DNA from: Sepiola atlantica
Taxonomy: Eukaryota > Mollusca > Cephalopoda > Sepiida > Sepiolidae
Direction of reading: 5' to 3'
Length of the DNA: 64,000 bases
Assembly (NCBI GenBank): GCA_963556195.1
Contig: OY744535.1
Location: forward strand, 90,320,449 to 90,384,448
Shown here: positions 35,828 to 49,199 of the stretch, piece by piece
How the letters are laid out: each line of letters begins with the position of its first letter
How positions within the stretch are numbered: the stretch's first letter is position 1
The notes under the pieces: generated by a model
Told to the model about the DNA's origin: nothing
Databases searched by the model: none
What the model saw: only the letters and a program-made list of their open reading frames with translations
Program-made: the position numbers and the translations under genes

Positions 35828-36424
35828 GAAATGAAAAAGGAAAAGCTAAGAGATATTGTTAATATACTCATCAACGTTTGGTCTTTATTGTAAGACTTCC
35901 TCAGGATGATAATTTTAAGAAAGATGTCATGCAAGTACATCGAAATATTGGGTTGACATGATTGGTTGATAAGGAAATGTAGTATCCGTGGCTTCTAAGA
36001 GCGCTGGACGAGGGTCCAGGCTGAGAAGTCAGTCAGTAGCAAAGAGTGAAATGAATATGGAAAGCTTTTAGTGGGTACATTAAGGCAGCAGTGAAAAAGG
36101 GAGGGGTGAGAGTGAATTTATCTTAGGGTGGGAGAGAGGAGAGAGGAGAGGAGGCTGAGGTTATTGTCGTGGTGGATTTTGAGGAACTGGGGAAAGTGGA
36201 GGGAAGGGTGTTTGGCATGTAGGTGGTATCATAGTTTTAGAAAAGGATTTGAAGAAATGAAGATAACTTTAAAATAGGCGGGGGTGGGTAAGAGTATGAA
36301 AGAAATAGTCGAAAGGGTGAGATCTTTCTTAAAATTATCATCCTGAGGAAGTCTTATAATAAAGACCAAACGTTGATGAATATATAATAAATATCTCTTG
36401 GTTTTTCCTTTTGCATTTTCCATT
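35826..36424. mobile_element. Fold-back element with about 100-bp terminal inverted repeats
   Basis: Left terminal repeat 35826-35925 and right terminal repeat 36322-36424 are reverse complements at high identity, with a few substitutions near the outer ends. The interior (about 400 bp) is G-rich on the plus strand and non-coding. Each repeat holds CTGAGGAAGTCTTA...AAGACCAAACGTTGATG, which again resembles a hammerhead core (CTGANGA, a GTCTT/AAGAC helix, then CAAACG where GAAAC is expected). Penelope-like elements carry hammerhead motifs and may have inverted terminal repeats, so a relic of one is as likely as a MITE. Both flanks lead into (TA)n. Confidence 0.78.
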
Positions 36425-36450
36425 ACGTCGGATTATTCTCATCCGTCCTT

Positions 36451-36454
<4 letters not shown>

Positions 36455-36511
<57 letters not shown>
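36455..36511. repeat. (TA)n microsatellite
   Basis: TA repeat on the right of the fold-back element, leading into a short TG-rich stretch. Confidence 0.93.

Positions 36512-38199
<1,688 letters not shown>

Positions 38200-38261
<62 letters not shown>
38200..38261. repeat. (TA)n microsatellite
   Basis: About 62 bp of pure TA. Confidence 0.95.
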
Positions 38262-38267
<6 letters not shown>

Positions 38268-39150
38268 GGAAGTATCTCAACCATTAAAACTATATAAGAA
38301 AAAAAAACAAAAAATACCCTTAAGTCCGAAGTCGTTCAGTGGAAAATCACTCATGTAAGTCAATTTAATTTTTACAGTTATTATATTAGTTTGCTTCTTA
38401 CATTATTAAAGGGATCATCAGTTGTTTACCATGAAAAACTGTTTCGGGAATTTAAAAACAAGACAGTATTTAATTTCATGGCTTCCCAGCAGAGTTGATC
38501 AGACCCCACACCCCTTAAAAGACAAGAAAATAAACGTTCCGTATACTAAATATAAGGTGGGTTCCGTATAAATGTTTTGCTAACTTGTATTAGTTATTAA
38601 AAAAAATTCCTCCTTACCTGTGTTGTTCGTCTGTCTAATAAAAGTTATTCGTTACTTACAAAAATGTTGCTGCATTTTAAAGTGTTTAGACGAATCCATT
38701 ACACTACTTTTTAGGTGATTAATGTATTTTTAGTTTTAGTTTTATAATTAAAAATATTAAAAATATCAACGTATCAAAATATAATTTGCTTTTTAAAATC
38801 ATATATATATATATATACATATATATACTTTTAGTCCTTTTTTTCTCCTCCCCACTTCTTCTCCGCCTACTCCTCTTTTGTTGTTTAATTCCTTGTCATC
38901 AATTTTAAATAAATACAAATCTTCCTTGCTTACTCACAACTTTCATAAGCTTAACTGTCGATTTGTACTCTCTTTCTTCTTCTTTTTTTTAACTCACAGC
39001 GTTTCCAATCGGCGTTCATAGGTTAACTGCGAGATTTTTCTCTTTCTTCTTCTTATTCTTTTTTAACATTTCTTTCTTTCTTTATCCCTTTCTACTGTTT
39101 ATTACACGTAACTATTTTTCATATAATTAGTATATGTGTTATATATATAC
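38262..39150. other. AT- and pyrimidine-rich DNA, no gene seen
   Basis: The 38830-39100 portion is T/C-rich and lies just 3' of the RT relic on the minus strand, so it may include that element's 3' untranslated end. Nothing else is recognised. Confidence 0.45.
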
Positions 39151-39152
39151 GT

Positions 39153-39780
39153 TTATTCTACATTATTTTTATGTAGATAGCTTTGGATTTGCTCTATCAA
39201 TTTATTTTGATTCATTTGATAAGACTTAAAAGCATCAGGATGGCGAGTAATTGCCTTATTTAATTGTGTAAATATTTTATTTTTATCGCCACCTTGTTTA
39301 ATCATTCTTATCATTAGGTCAGAAATTGGGGGCATAAAATCTACGATTTTAAGGTAACAGGAGCAATCCTCAGAAATTCGGACATAATACTCCCGCAAAA
39401 TATATACACAGGACAGGTACTATTTTCATGTATCATCCGCACGATACGAAAAGGGAAGGAAGTTCTTTTATATAACAGTTAATAAATAAATAGTTCATCT
39501 TTAATTTTTATATCCAAATTAAGAAAAGTAGCTAATGTTCAGAGTTTAATTTTAACTCTTTAGGATATATTAAATGTGTAGTATTTGCAAACTCATCGCT
39601 ATCATTAATGCAAACAAGGTCGTCAATATATCGCCTACATCCATGATAACTATACGCTCTATATATATCATTTTTTATTAATGATGATATATACATATAT
39701 TCAAGTCTATGTAAATATAGATTTGCCAAAATATATATATAGTATTAAGGCTACACAATTCTCTCTTTATATATATATAT
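39153..39780 (-). pseudogene. Reverse transcriptase C-terminal half, probable Penelope-like element relic
   Basis: Minus-strand reading gives ANLYLHRLEYMYISSLIKND, then CRRYIDDLVCIND (RT active-site aspartates intact, near 39620) and IYPKELKLNSEH. In other frames it continues LLFLNLDIKIKDELFIY, RTSFPFRIVRM, SIMSEFLRIAP and finally DFMPPISDLMIRMIKQGG up to about 39153. The RYIDDL motif followed by YPKEL and LDIKI blocks is typical of an RT family widespread in invertebrates that I associate with Penelope-like elements. That clade call is from memory and uncertain. Stops follow LNSEH and FIY, and a frameshift lies near 39350. The 5' half is missing; a (TA)n tract begins just beyond. Confidence 0.7.
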
Positions 39781-39789
39781 ATTTATACA

Positions 39790-39791
<2 letters not shown>

Positions 39792-39832
<41 letters not shown>
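39792..39832. repeat. (TA)n microsatellite
   Basis: TA repeat at the truncated 5' side of the RT relic. Confidence 0.93.
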
Positions 39833-39835
<3 letters not shown>

Positions 39836-42734
39836 AATATACACACATTATACTTTTATAAAATAATATAACATACAATGTATATATTTTTCAGTATTTA
39901 CTTTCACAATTTTCAATACTTGAGTAGAGCTTTATAGTAGTTTTCAAGTATACTTTGAAAGTATGTTGAACAGAAGGTGTATGATTGTCATCTAGGTAAA
40001 TCATTAGTTGAATATTTGAATGTATATTTAGCGGTTGCTTATGGTTATATCAAACAAATGCTTTATCTAGCTTTTAACAAATCAAAGTTGTTGCTCATAG
40101 GGCCTTTTTTCTACCTATTAATTTCCATCAACACTGAAAATTTCGAAATGATTACTAAATTCTACAATACCAAAATAATAAACAATCAGAAAATAAAACA
40201 TGAAAGTATTGAAGATAAAAATAATAATTACTGACATAAAATGACACATATAAAAATAATAATAATAAATATGATGATAATAAAGATAATAATGCTATAA
40301 TAGGTGTTTCTGCCTTTATTTAAATGTATTTTGCGTTCCCTACATTTAATTAGAAGAATTCCGCACTAGGTGGCCTTACAATCCATCTAACTAGTGTATT
40401 GTTACTTATCACAATAAAACATTTATATTTAAGTTATACTGTTTGCACTATACCAACCGTTTTTCATTGTTTCATTCATAAGGTGTTTTAATTTACATTG
40501 TACTATTTATCCCAAAGTAAAGTTCATTTTATGATAACATTAGTTTCTATTCCGCTTCTACGGATTTAGCAATTCTTTTAGCATCTTTGAAACTTAAAAA
40601 ACTGATCGTCTAAGTACGTTAATAGTTTCCATTCGAGTATAAGAGACCGTCGTATATTTTTAATTCCCATTATTGGTTCGATAATGATGCACCATATCGT
40701 TTTTTTGTTATTGAATGTAATTTTAGAGGTATATATTTGTTGGAATTCGAGAGCCGTTTCACCATAATAATGTTTTGTTGTTCGGAATTTTACTATATTT
40801 ATATATGTTGGCTAGTTATACATTTATTTTGTAAATATGCATGAAATTGGCAGTTATTTTATTTTTATTATTCACTTTTATTACATTTTGGTAATTAGTA
40901 TTACTCTTCGGATCATTCGAACTAGTAATTATATCATTATTATGTTTATTATCATTATATTTATTATTATTATTTTTATATTTGTGATTTTTATATCAAA
41001 TATTATTTTTATTTTAAATACTTTCATTTTTTAATTTTGTAATTGTTTCTTATTTTGTTATTGTAAGCCTTAGTAATGATTTCTAAATTTTCAGTGCAAC
41101 TATAGGATCGCGTTCAGTCATTGTTATTGGATATTTCATTTTATAGATTGGTCACGTGAAAAATGTTTTTACATGATATTCCTGAAGCTCTTTACAAGTT
41201 TAGTCTTGAACATATGATTGCATGGCGACCTGAAGCAATTGATATGTGTATTTCGTCTATTTAGATTTCTAGTAGTACTCGTATACTTTTGATTATACTT
41301 ACTTTAAATGTTTTATAAATGTCACTTCGATTTTTATATACGTTAACGTTCGATTGAACAAGCAATATATTTTATGATTGATGGAAAATTAATGTATATT
41401 GGGTTAGGATACGATTTCAATAGGCTTGCAAAATGATATACTTTGAAGTGTCATTTAAAGAGTAAGCTAATTCTTCGACTCTTAGACCTATTTTTATACC
41501 ATATATATATAATGCAAAACAACGTTTCACCATTGACCTGAAATTAAATACATTAGGATGATACAGAAAAGGCAGGTATTTAGACGACCCGTGTAGATTA
41601 CATTTGAGTGCGAAACTAAAAATTTGAAATATTAAAGATGCAAAAAATTTATAAAATCGTAGAATAAACTGGGATAACTAATATTTTTTCAAATAAACTA
41701 ATGAACTAAAAACTACCAACTACAACCATAAAGAATAGATAATCTAAATAAACAGAATCAAAATAAAACAAGAAATCCTGCATAATGGAAAAATTATAAC
41801 TCGAGAATAAATCTCAAATGATGTTAAATAACAATGTAATGTGACATATAAATTGTTTTATACATCCGTGTAAGAGTAAAATCATCTTTCGTTCTTTTGC
41901 CACACTTAAAACTGGGGAGTGCCAAAACTCTGTTCAAGGCAAAAGTATCAATTGGGTGATGAAAATAACATGGTAGGGAGTTATATTAACTTGCGACTCT
42001 TACTGGTTATATATGCAAGTTACCGTAAATATATAAACACATAAAATTATCTTTTATATATTTCAGTTAATCAACCATAAACACTCCTGCGAAGCTTACT
42101 TTGGACTGGTTACTAAATCGTTAAAAATTTAAATGAATTCAAACAGTCGAAATACTCTTACTTCTAAGTAACACGGGCCTACAAGAATACAACACCACTG
42201 AAATCGGACATAAAAACCTAATCTTTGACGGCCACAGAAGTCTACGGCTAAGTGACAACATGCCACATAAAAAAGAATAAAAATATATTGTCTGTATTTT
42301 CTTAATCAAGACTCTTGTACGGGTCTAAAATTAAAATTTCAAATATATAATATGTTTATTTTAAAAAAACTGCATTTTTTTATTTCTCATTTAAATACAT
42401 TAAAACAGTGGAAATACTTTTACTTATATATATATACTTTTATATATATATATTTATTTATTTATTTATTTGAATGTTAAATTAAATTAAAGATAGTTGA
42501 ATTATCGTTTAATAATAATCTATCGTGATAATATAAATATATATTGAATAGAGCAATCAATTTTAGAGATGAATGATGAGAATAAAAATTGTAAAGATTA
42601 AATATTTATTAGAACATGACAATTTCAGAACAAGGACCGTCATATCCTAAATTCATGGATTAAGGATATGAAGCTTCTTGCTCTGAAATTAAAATTTGAT
42701 GTTGTAATTAATATTGAACTTTTACCATTTGTAT

Positions 42735-42737
<3 letters not shown>
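39833..42737. other. AT-rich unique DNA, no gene seen
   Basis: Frames at 39977-40234 and 40837-41034 are AT-driven and unrecognised. An imperfect hairpin lies at 42621-42690, AATTTCAGAACAAGG against CTTGCTCTGAAATT, with CATATCC/GGATATG inside. Confidence 0.5.

Positions 42738-42822
<85 letters not shown>
42738..42822. repeat. (TC)n then (TA)n compound microsatellite
   Basis: CT repeat with one TATC interruption, then about 42 bp of TA. Confidence 0.94.
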
Positions 42823-42826
<4 letters not shown>

Positions 42827-42889
42827 ACAAAAATAAATATGAATTTAACTCAAAACCATTCCCGCAACAAATCCTAAATGGCTATAGAC

Positions 42890-43150
42890 ATCCACCCCTA
42901 ACACCCCTCAACCCCTTTCTCTTTCTTTTTCTTCCAACCCCCCCCCACCCTAACTAAGCGTTGGATAAAAATACAAAATAAAAATATAAATAGCTGTAAA
43001 TTAAACTTTTCTGACAGCAATTGTATCTCTTTCCCCTTCTCTTTTTTTTTTTTTCCTCGCCCCCCCCCCTTTCTACCCCAGCTCAGCGTTGGATATATAT
43101 ATATAAAATATACAAAAGATAAAAATAAGAAAATAGTAATTTGTAACGGC
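42890..43150. repeat. Diverged tandem duplication, period about 128 bp
   Basis: Two units each run from a TC-rich stretch through a poly(C) patch to GCGTTGGATA (42958 and 43086), an A-rich stretch and a GCAAT end. A third, weaker pyrimidine block leads into the TA-tailed repeat copy at 43210. Confidence 0.7.
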
Positions 43151-43209
43151 AATCATATTTTAAAATCGCTCACATGACTTTTATTTCTTTCTCCTCTTCT
43201 TTTTTGCTT

Positions 43210-43453
43210 GACTTCATTCTCCCTGGAATTCAGCAACCAGTTGAATCAAAAAACAATTTTCTGCCTGATGAGACCTCAGCTCTTGAGAGCTGTAGATCGA
43301 TAACATCGACATGCCAGTGTAGCAGACCTTGTACATGTTTGAATAAAAGCATTCACAATACAGCTCTATATTTTTATTGAGCACTCTTTTATAAACCCGG
43401 TTTGATTCCCTTTGGATTTCTACCCTGTGGATTTTTACCCTACCTGGATTACT
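43210..43453 (+). repeat. TA-tailed interspersed repeat (copy 3), diverged
   Basis: Homologous to 35480-35738. CTGATGA is at 43265-43271 and GATAAC at 43299-43304. The hairpin between them is CAGCTC...GAGCTG instead of CAGTT...AACTG, so pairing is kept while bases change. It ends CTGGATTACTAT and passes into (TA)n at 43453. Confidence 0.85.
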
Positions 43454-43478
43454 ATATATATATATATATATATATATA
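43453..43478. repeat. (TA)n tail of repeat copy 3
   Basis: Short TA tract at the conserved 3' end of the repeat. Confidence 0.9.
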
Positions 43479-43479
43479 C

Positions 43480-46105
43480 CTCTTCTGAAGGAGTTGTTTA
43501 AAAGGGTTTCTGTGGAACGAACTACGTTCGAACCTGGCACACCTAAGTGTTTAGTCAGCGTCGTGAACTACTTAGCCAGCGTTATTGTTCTAATAATTAA
43601 TTAATTTCTTATATTGTATTTAATTCTATACCATGTCTACTCTGGTGGTTGTTGTCGCCTAACATATGCGCTGCTTTTATTAGGCATTTTACACTGTACC
43701 GTTTTTCACTGTCTATAATTTTACATTGTGCTAGATAGTTGTGTTATTCAATATCTTTCTACATGTCGTCAGCTATGACCAACTTTTAATTTCGCCACGG
43801 ATAATGGCTGTCTAATGTTCTTATAGCTTTACTTTTAGTGGGTGTCATGTCTCACCCTTTTATATTTTACAGGTTTATAGGGAATGGGGTACGCATAGAT
43901 CTAAGTCATGATGTTTTCTAACTCGAATAGGATGTGTTCGAAGAGTTAAGTCATTTCTGCCCTGATGTCATATTTATTACATATGTATGATTTTTTTCAG
44001 ACAAGCCTTCGTATATTACAGACAGACTGATTTGTTTTGGGCGAGTCTACTTAAACTGCAGAATTCTTGCAGTTGATGTCTCGCTCCCCGGAATTATTAT
44101 TCGTTGAAATTTCGCCTGACACTAGGCATACTAGAAGAAGAAGGTACACTTCTGATACATTGTGCTAGCAAGGAGTTCTTTCTACGAATAGCTTACTAGA
44201 GGGAACCGGACATTAAATCCAAGTCGAGCACCTTTCATGAAAAGAAAGAGAAAGAACAAGAAAAGGCAAGCAACGTCTCTTCTGTGAAGAAGAAGGACTT
44301 AAAACAGAATTGTCACTCCCGTTGAATTACGAAGTCGATGTCAAGGGCAGAAAGAATGGTGTGAGCAGCATCTCCACAGATGAGTTGGAATGAAAAGAAA
44401 CGTTATTGATTTTCTTCACGAATTGAACGGAGTTGTTGACATACTTTTAAGATATACCAGTAGAGTGATGAATTAAACGCGAAAGCGACCCACTAGATGA
44501 AATGCGGTATTTCATTGACGGACAATAAACCTTTATTTATCCTTACGAATACTTACAAGACAGTACAGCTGTTTACTAAGGCTGTAATTCTTTACTAGCT
44601 GCCAGTAGTTTGCTGGTGGCATAGTATATCTGTTTTTTTTCTGGGGATCAGTGACGGATTTATCTCTATTTTGGGGGCTGTATTATTTTTTTTACAATAG
44701 CCACTGGATTCTATTAGATCCACTAATTTATTAGAATATTAATATCTATCTATCAACACTGTAGAATTGGATTTTTCCGTTGGTAGTATTATGATAACAT
44801 TCTCATATCTTATGCTAATAGTTTACAAAAGAAACGGAATAAATACTTTTTGTTACCCGTTAAAATTGTGAAAAATTCAGACTGTCAGATATAATAATAA
44901 TGATAATTATATAAATAAATATAACTTTAACAAAATAAGACATTTTAAGTAGTTGATTCAAGTATGTATTAATGACTAAACAATACTGTAATAATAAAAC
45001 TTAAGTTTTAAAAGTCTTATGTTTATACACATCGGTAACAAAGGACTAGTGTAAAGAAAAGCGAAATAAAAATGAAAGTTAAAATACAACCGGGCGACGC
45101 TTGGTAAGTATAACTAGTTACAAAAGCGATCAACGAAACTCACTATTTCAGAATAGACAAATGTAAAAATAATTACATTGAAATTACCCTGCAAATAGAA
45201 TTATAAGAGATCAATAGAAATAAGACATGCTTGGAATTCGGATGTCTAAAAGGTATAAAACAAGAGAATGGAGAGAAACAGGAGATCGTGGAAGAAGAAC
45301 AATTGATGGACATCCTGATTGGTTGAGATATCAGTTAAGATTCAGAGTGACACAACGATGCGATGAGTGGGCAGCATTGGGGAAATTGGTGCACGTCAAA
45401 TGTTTATCGAGAAAACAATAGATAGAGAGAGTTTAACAAGGGGCATAATTGGGAACAGATTAACTAGGTGAGTGTTCGATAACGAGATAGAGAGAAAGCA
45501 GATAAACACCGCTTGATTGAGTAGGGAATAAAGAAGAAAGATCAAACGGGAGAAGATTAGTAGAAATTGGGCAAACGAGGAAATAAGGAAGGACTATTAA
45601 AGGAAGCGAATATATAAAGAGGAAATGGAAAGAGGAAATCGAAAAAAGAAAAATTGCTATACCATGGAAAATGTGTGTGTAGAAAACAGTGTAATAGATG
45701 ACATAGAAATATACGTATAAAGAGAAGTACATAGATACGAATCAATGAAAGCGGCGAAATTATAATATGAAAAGGACAAATTCTTGTAATACTATAAAAG
45801 CGTCAAGTATAATTGAATAGATAAGACGGTAGGATTAAAAAGACAAGATGGCGAGGTTTATTTGAAAAGTTCAGATAAAAAAGAAGACGTTACATGTATT
45901 GGGGCTTAAAGTTACAGCAAACTCTCAGACTAATTATTTTGAGTAGAGCAAAACTTGACATAAACATACGCAATGCGAGAAAATATACACCTTTATGTGT
46001 GTCATTTTTTAATGTCTCTCATCTATGAAATATATGACATTTTTATAATGACATTATAATACTAATTTTTGTAATGACATAATAATACTAATAACTATCA
46101 TAACG
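43480..46105. other. Mixed-composition DNA, no gene recognised
   Basis: Parts (44100-44520, 45220-45900) are purine-rich on the plus strand with short open frames such as 45227-45421. They have no homology I recognise and may be old retroelement sequence, but I cannot show it. Confidence 0.4.
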
Positions 46106-46158
46106 AGAAGAAGAAAAAGTAGTAGAAGAAGAAGAAGAAGAAGAGGAAGAAGAAGACG
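46106..46158. repeat. (GAA)n purine tract
   Basis: AGAAGA repeat with AGTAGT interruptions. Confidence 0.9.
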
Positions 46159-46319
46159 TCTTACAAAACACGCAGCAAAACGAATATCGGTTAATTTCAA
46201 AGGAAATTGTCATGAAAGATCTATGGTGATGAAGAGGGTTCTGAAATTCTGAAGAAGTTCATTGTTACACGAATTTAAGATGAATACAACGGACGTATGC
46301 AACGAGAACTCAATTGTAA

Positions 46320-46480
46320 TCGGATGTTGAAAGACAGCAAAGTTATTTGCCACATTGATAGAAAGAAGCGCAGTGTACTAGAATCTAGGTAGACTTGTTG
46401 TCACTCAGACTCCAGGGAACACAACTTGTTTTTGTTAGTGAGATATCACTCGTAATGACAGATATACACTACTCGATATG
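46320..46480 (+). pseudogene. Relic E1: 3' end of an A/B/D-type RLE retrotransposon, plus strand
   Basis: The plus strand contains AGACTTGTTGTCACTCAGAC followed by TCCAGGGAACAC. This is the counterpart of the minus-strand 3' end shared by A, B and D (for example near 20670-20710). A trace of the protein C-terminus (RSVLESR) precedes it. Orientation is opposite to the 13.8-25 kb relics. Only the tail survives. Confidence 0.7.
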
Positions 46481-46699
46481 AAAAAGAGAAAATTCGAAAC
46501 AAAAACGTCATATAATTACACGATCGAGAGTTACTGTGTAGATTTAGTGAACGCGTAAACTTTAGATACCCCAGTATTCTGTAAGTGTATAAAAGAAATA
46601 TAGATGATAAAAATAATTACAAAGAAGAACAAGAAAGTTTTGTGAAACTAAATTATATAGTAAAAACCTAAGAACACGAACAAAGCCGTTAGGGGTATA

Positions 46700-47330
46700 T
46701 CTGGAAAGATACTGTTTAACCTTTATAAACTAGACAAAAGAAGAACTGAGGAAGTTAAACCATTCACATTGTACTGCACTCTTAAGATGATACTGAGCGA
46801 CTATATATCAACACGAAATAGTAACGTTTCGCCTTAAAAAAGAACTAACCCCACTTATAAGGAGAGTAGCAACACGGGGCGTAAAAACACGGGAAAATAT
46901 GGCCATTCGAGAAAAAACTGCAACTGACAGATGCACAAAAAGACGCGGTCTGAACAAACTACATAAAGATAGACAAGCCCAAAGAAAGTAGCAAATGTAG
47001 ACTCCTTGAAGAAACTCTGAAAGGTAAAACCAGAACATGTGAATGCAGCAAGTTAGCATGACTAATATAAAAGTCGACATAGTGTGAGTGAAAGATAGTT
47101 CACTGCGAACTGTGCAAACCACAACACTTAACATACAACCCGAATCCGGTAACGAAATGCAAAAAAATCCTTTAGGAAATTTAAATACAAACGGAAAAAC
47201 TCATCTAAGCAAGAAGAGCAGACCTGATAATAATCAACAAGAAAACAAAACCTGCAAAATAGTAAATTTCGCCATTGCAGAAGTTCACAGATTGCAATGG
47301 AATAGACAGAAACACTCAATAAATAGAGCT
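46700..47330 (+). pseudogene. Relic E2: linker, zinc knuckle and endonuclease, plus strand
   Basis: A degraded linker near 46770-46810 is followed by KPKESSKCRL, and ECSKLA near 47045; the second Cys of the knuckle appears lost. The open stretch 47088-47507 contains SKKSRPDNNQQENKTCKIVN and FAIAEVHRL, aligning with the endonuclease motifs RxPD and (I/V)VDFAVP. The second acidic residue reads Asn instead of Asp, which would abolish catalysis. After about 47310 the frame stays open but no longer resembles the family. This is the same superfamily as relics A-D, on the opposite strand. Confidence 0.75.
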
Positions 47331-49190
47331 TGTGAGAAAGTCTACGGAAATAACATAAATAATTGTAGACGCACTCACTTTCGAAAATCATGGAATAAAA
47401 TTGACACGGGACAACTGTCGGCTTTTATGAAGACAGACGAAATATTGATAAAAGTCCGCACGAAGACCAATCCTTACTGGCCAAGTATAGTGACCAACAA
47501 CAATTGAAATAAAACAGTATTTGATAAATGCAACTAAGAATATAGATTATAGATATAAATTATAGAAATAAAGCAAAGTGAATTGAGTTTGTCTGAATGA
47601 ATAAATAAGAAACATCCTATAATCTAACACCAACCGTCTCTAAAAATACCACATATCCATGAACATCGGTGTCTAACAGAGGAAATTGTCATGGGTTGTT
47701 CTAAAAGGACACAAACGGAGGTGTAATACGACAAATCAGACTTGTACTAGAATGACATCAACTGTACTGAGTGTATTGCCACTGAGATTAGAGGGAGAGA
47801 GAGGGGGAGACACCGACCGTTATCAGCAATAGCTCAATATTATACGCTGGTGAAAAAACACAAACTGAGTTGCTATGGTGATAGAATACAGCATAGATTA
47901 CTGAAAATCTAGTATGAATATTCTTTCTCAGATTCTGGGAAATACCACGTATCGCTTCCAGTAAGTTATCGCAGATTGTCTGAGAACTACAAGTGATAAA
48001 TAAATCATTAACAGTAACTACCAATCATTGAATATGAGCCTGGGAAAGTAACCATGTATACTAGTAGACGAGAACCGAGAATATTTTGCAAAACACTTTA
48101 AAGTACTTGTCTTGACGTATGTGCACACCCAGGAGTGTGTCACCACATACTTGAAAACAGAATTCCACCACTCATCACGGTATTGGGCCAATGTAACAGC
48201 TATTAAGTATATATATTATTTGGATAATTCAGACTACTCTCGGTTTGGTTAAAGTAACTCTGATCTTCTCAAACTTGGTCACCCAATATTTTGAACTTGG
48301 GAAACGTAGAAATATTTACGTCGAACTCGAGAAAAATAGTAAATACAACAGACAACATGAAAATTGTAGTCCAGGTGATTCAAATAATAGAAATAATCAC
48401 TCTACATCTAAAAGAAACCTCGGAAACATATAGAGAGTCGATACTCAAAAGATATTCACGTAGAGAACATGTTTTGGGAAAAAGCAAATGAAGTAACTCA
48501 CTGATTTAATATATGAAACTTTAGAGAAACTGTATATTCTATATATTCATTGGAATTGTTAACATTTATTTTAACATTTCTTTCACCGATATTTTGTTTT
48601 CTGTGAGGCACATTCGATAATATTTATTTTCTTTTTTCATCTATTTACAAGCTACAAGCTACAAGTTACAACAGTCGTGTAAAATATTTGTATTATACTT
48701 TATCTCAAAGTATATTGCTTTCATAACTGATAAAACCGGAAAATGTACGCGTGTGATATGGAACAATTATCTAAATATATATAAGTGTGTATGTTTATAT
48801 GTTTTTGTGGAGTAAACTATTACATTTTTAACAAAGTATTATGCATTTTAAACATAGCTATTAGACGTAACGGTAGATACATGTTTAGTTCACTGGATTA
48901 TCCATTTGGATAACTTAGACGCGAAGCCGTTAAAAAGTCAGTCGTTCTTATTTCATTGAACAGTAAGATTGAAATGCGATCCAGATAATGAGGGGGGATA
49001 CGACATTGTCTGGAGGCTGAAATGGAGTATTCCACCAGTAAAACAGCCGAGAAAATATATATATACAAGCCCATAATGTAACCTGTGGGTTCCAAACAAC
49101 AATATCTACTGTTGTCATCTCGCTTCATAGCGAGTTTCTGCAACTGTTCCGGTAGCTAGTTTCATTGTATAATAACATGGCTTGTCCGTT
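47331..49190. other. Mixed DNA, no gene recognised
   Basis: Open frames here (for example 48245-48433 and the overlapping 48291-48491) are short and match nothing I know. Some of 47600-48200 has retroelement-like composition but no motif. Confidence 0.4.
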
Positions 49191-49199
49191 GACTTTCAG

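Noticed and set aside
47128..47391. Minus-strand frame opposite relic E2
   Set aside because: Antisense shadow of the plus-strand endonuclease relic.
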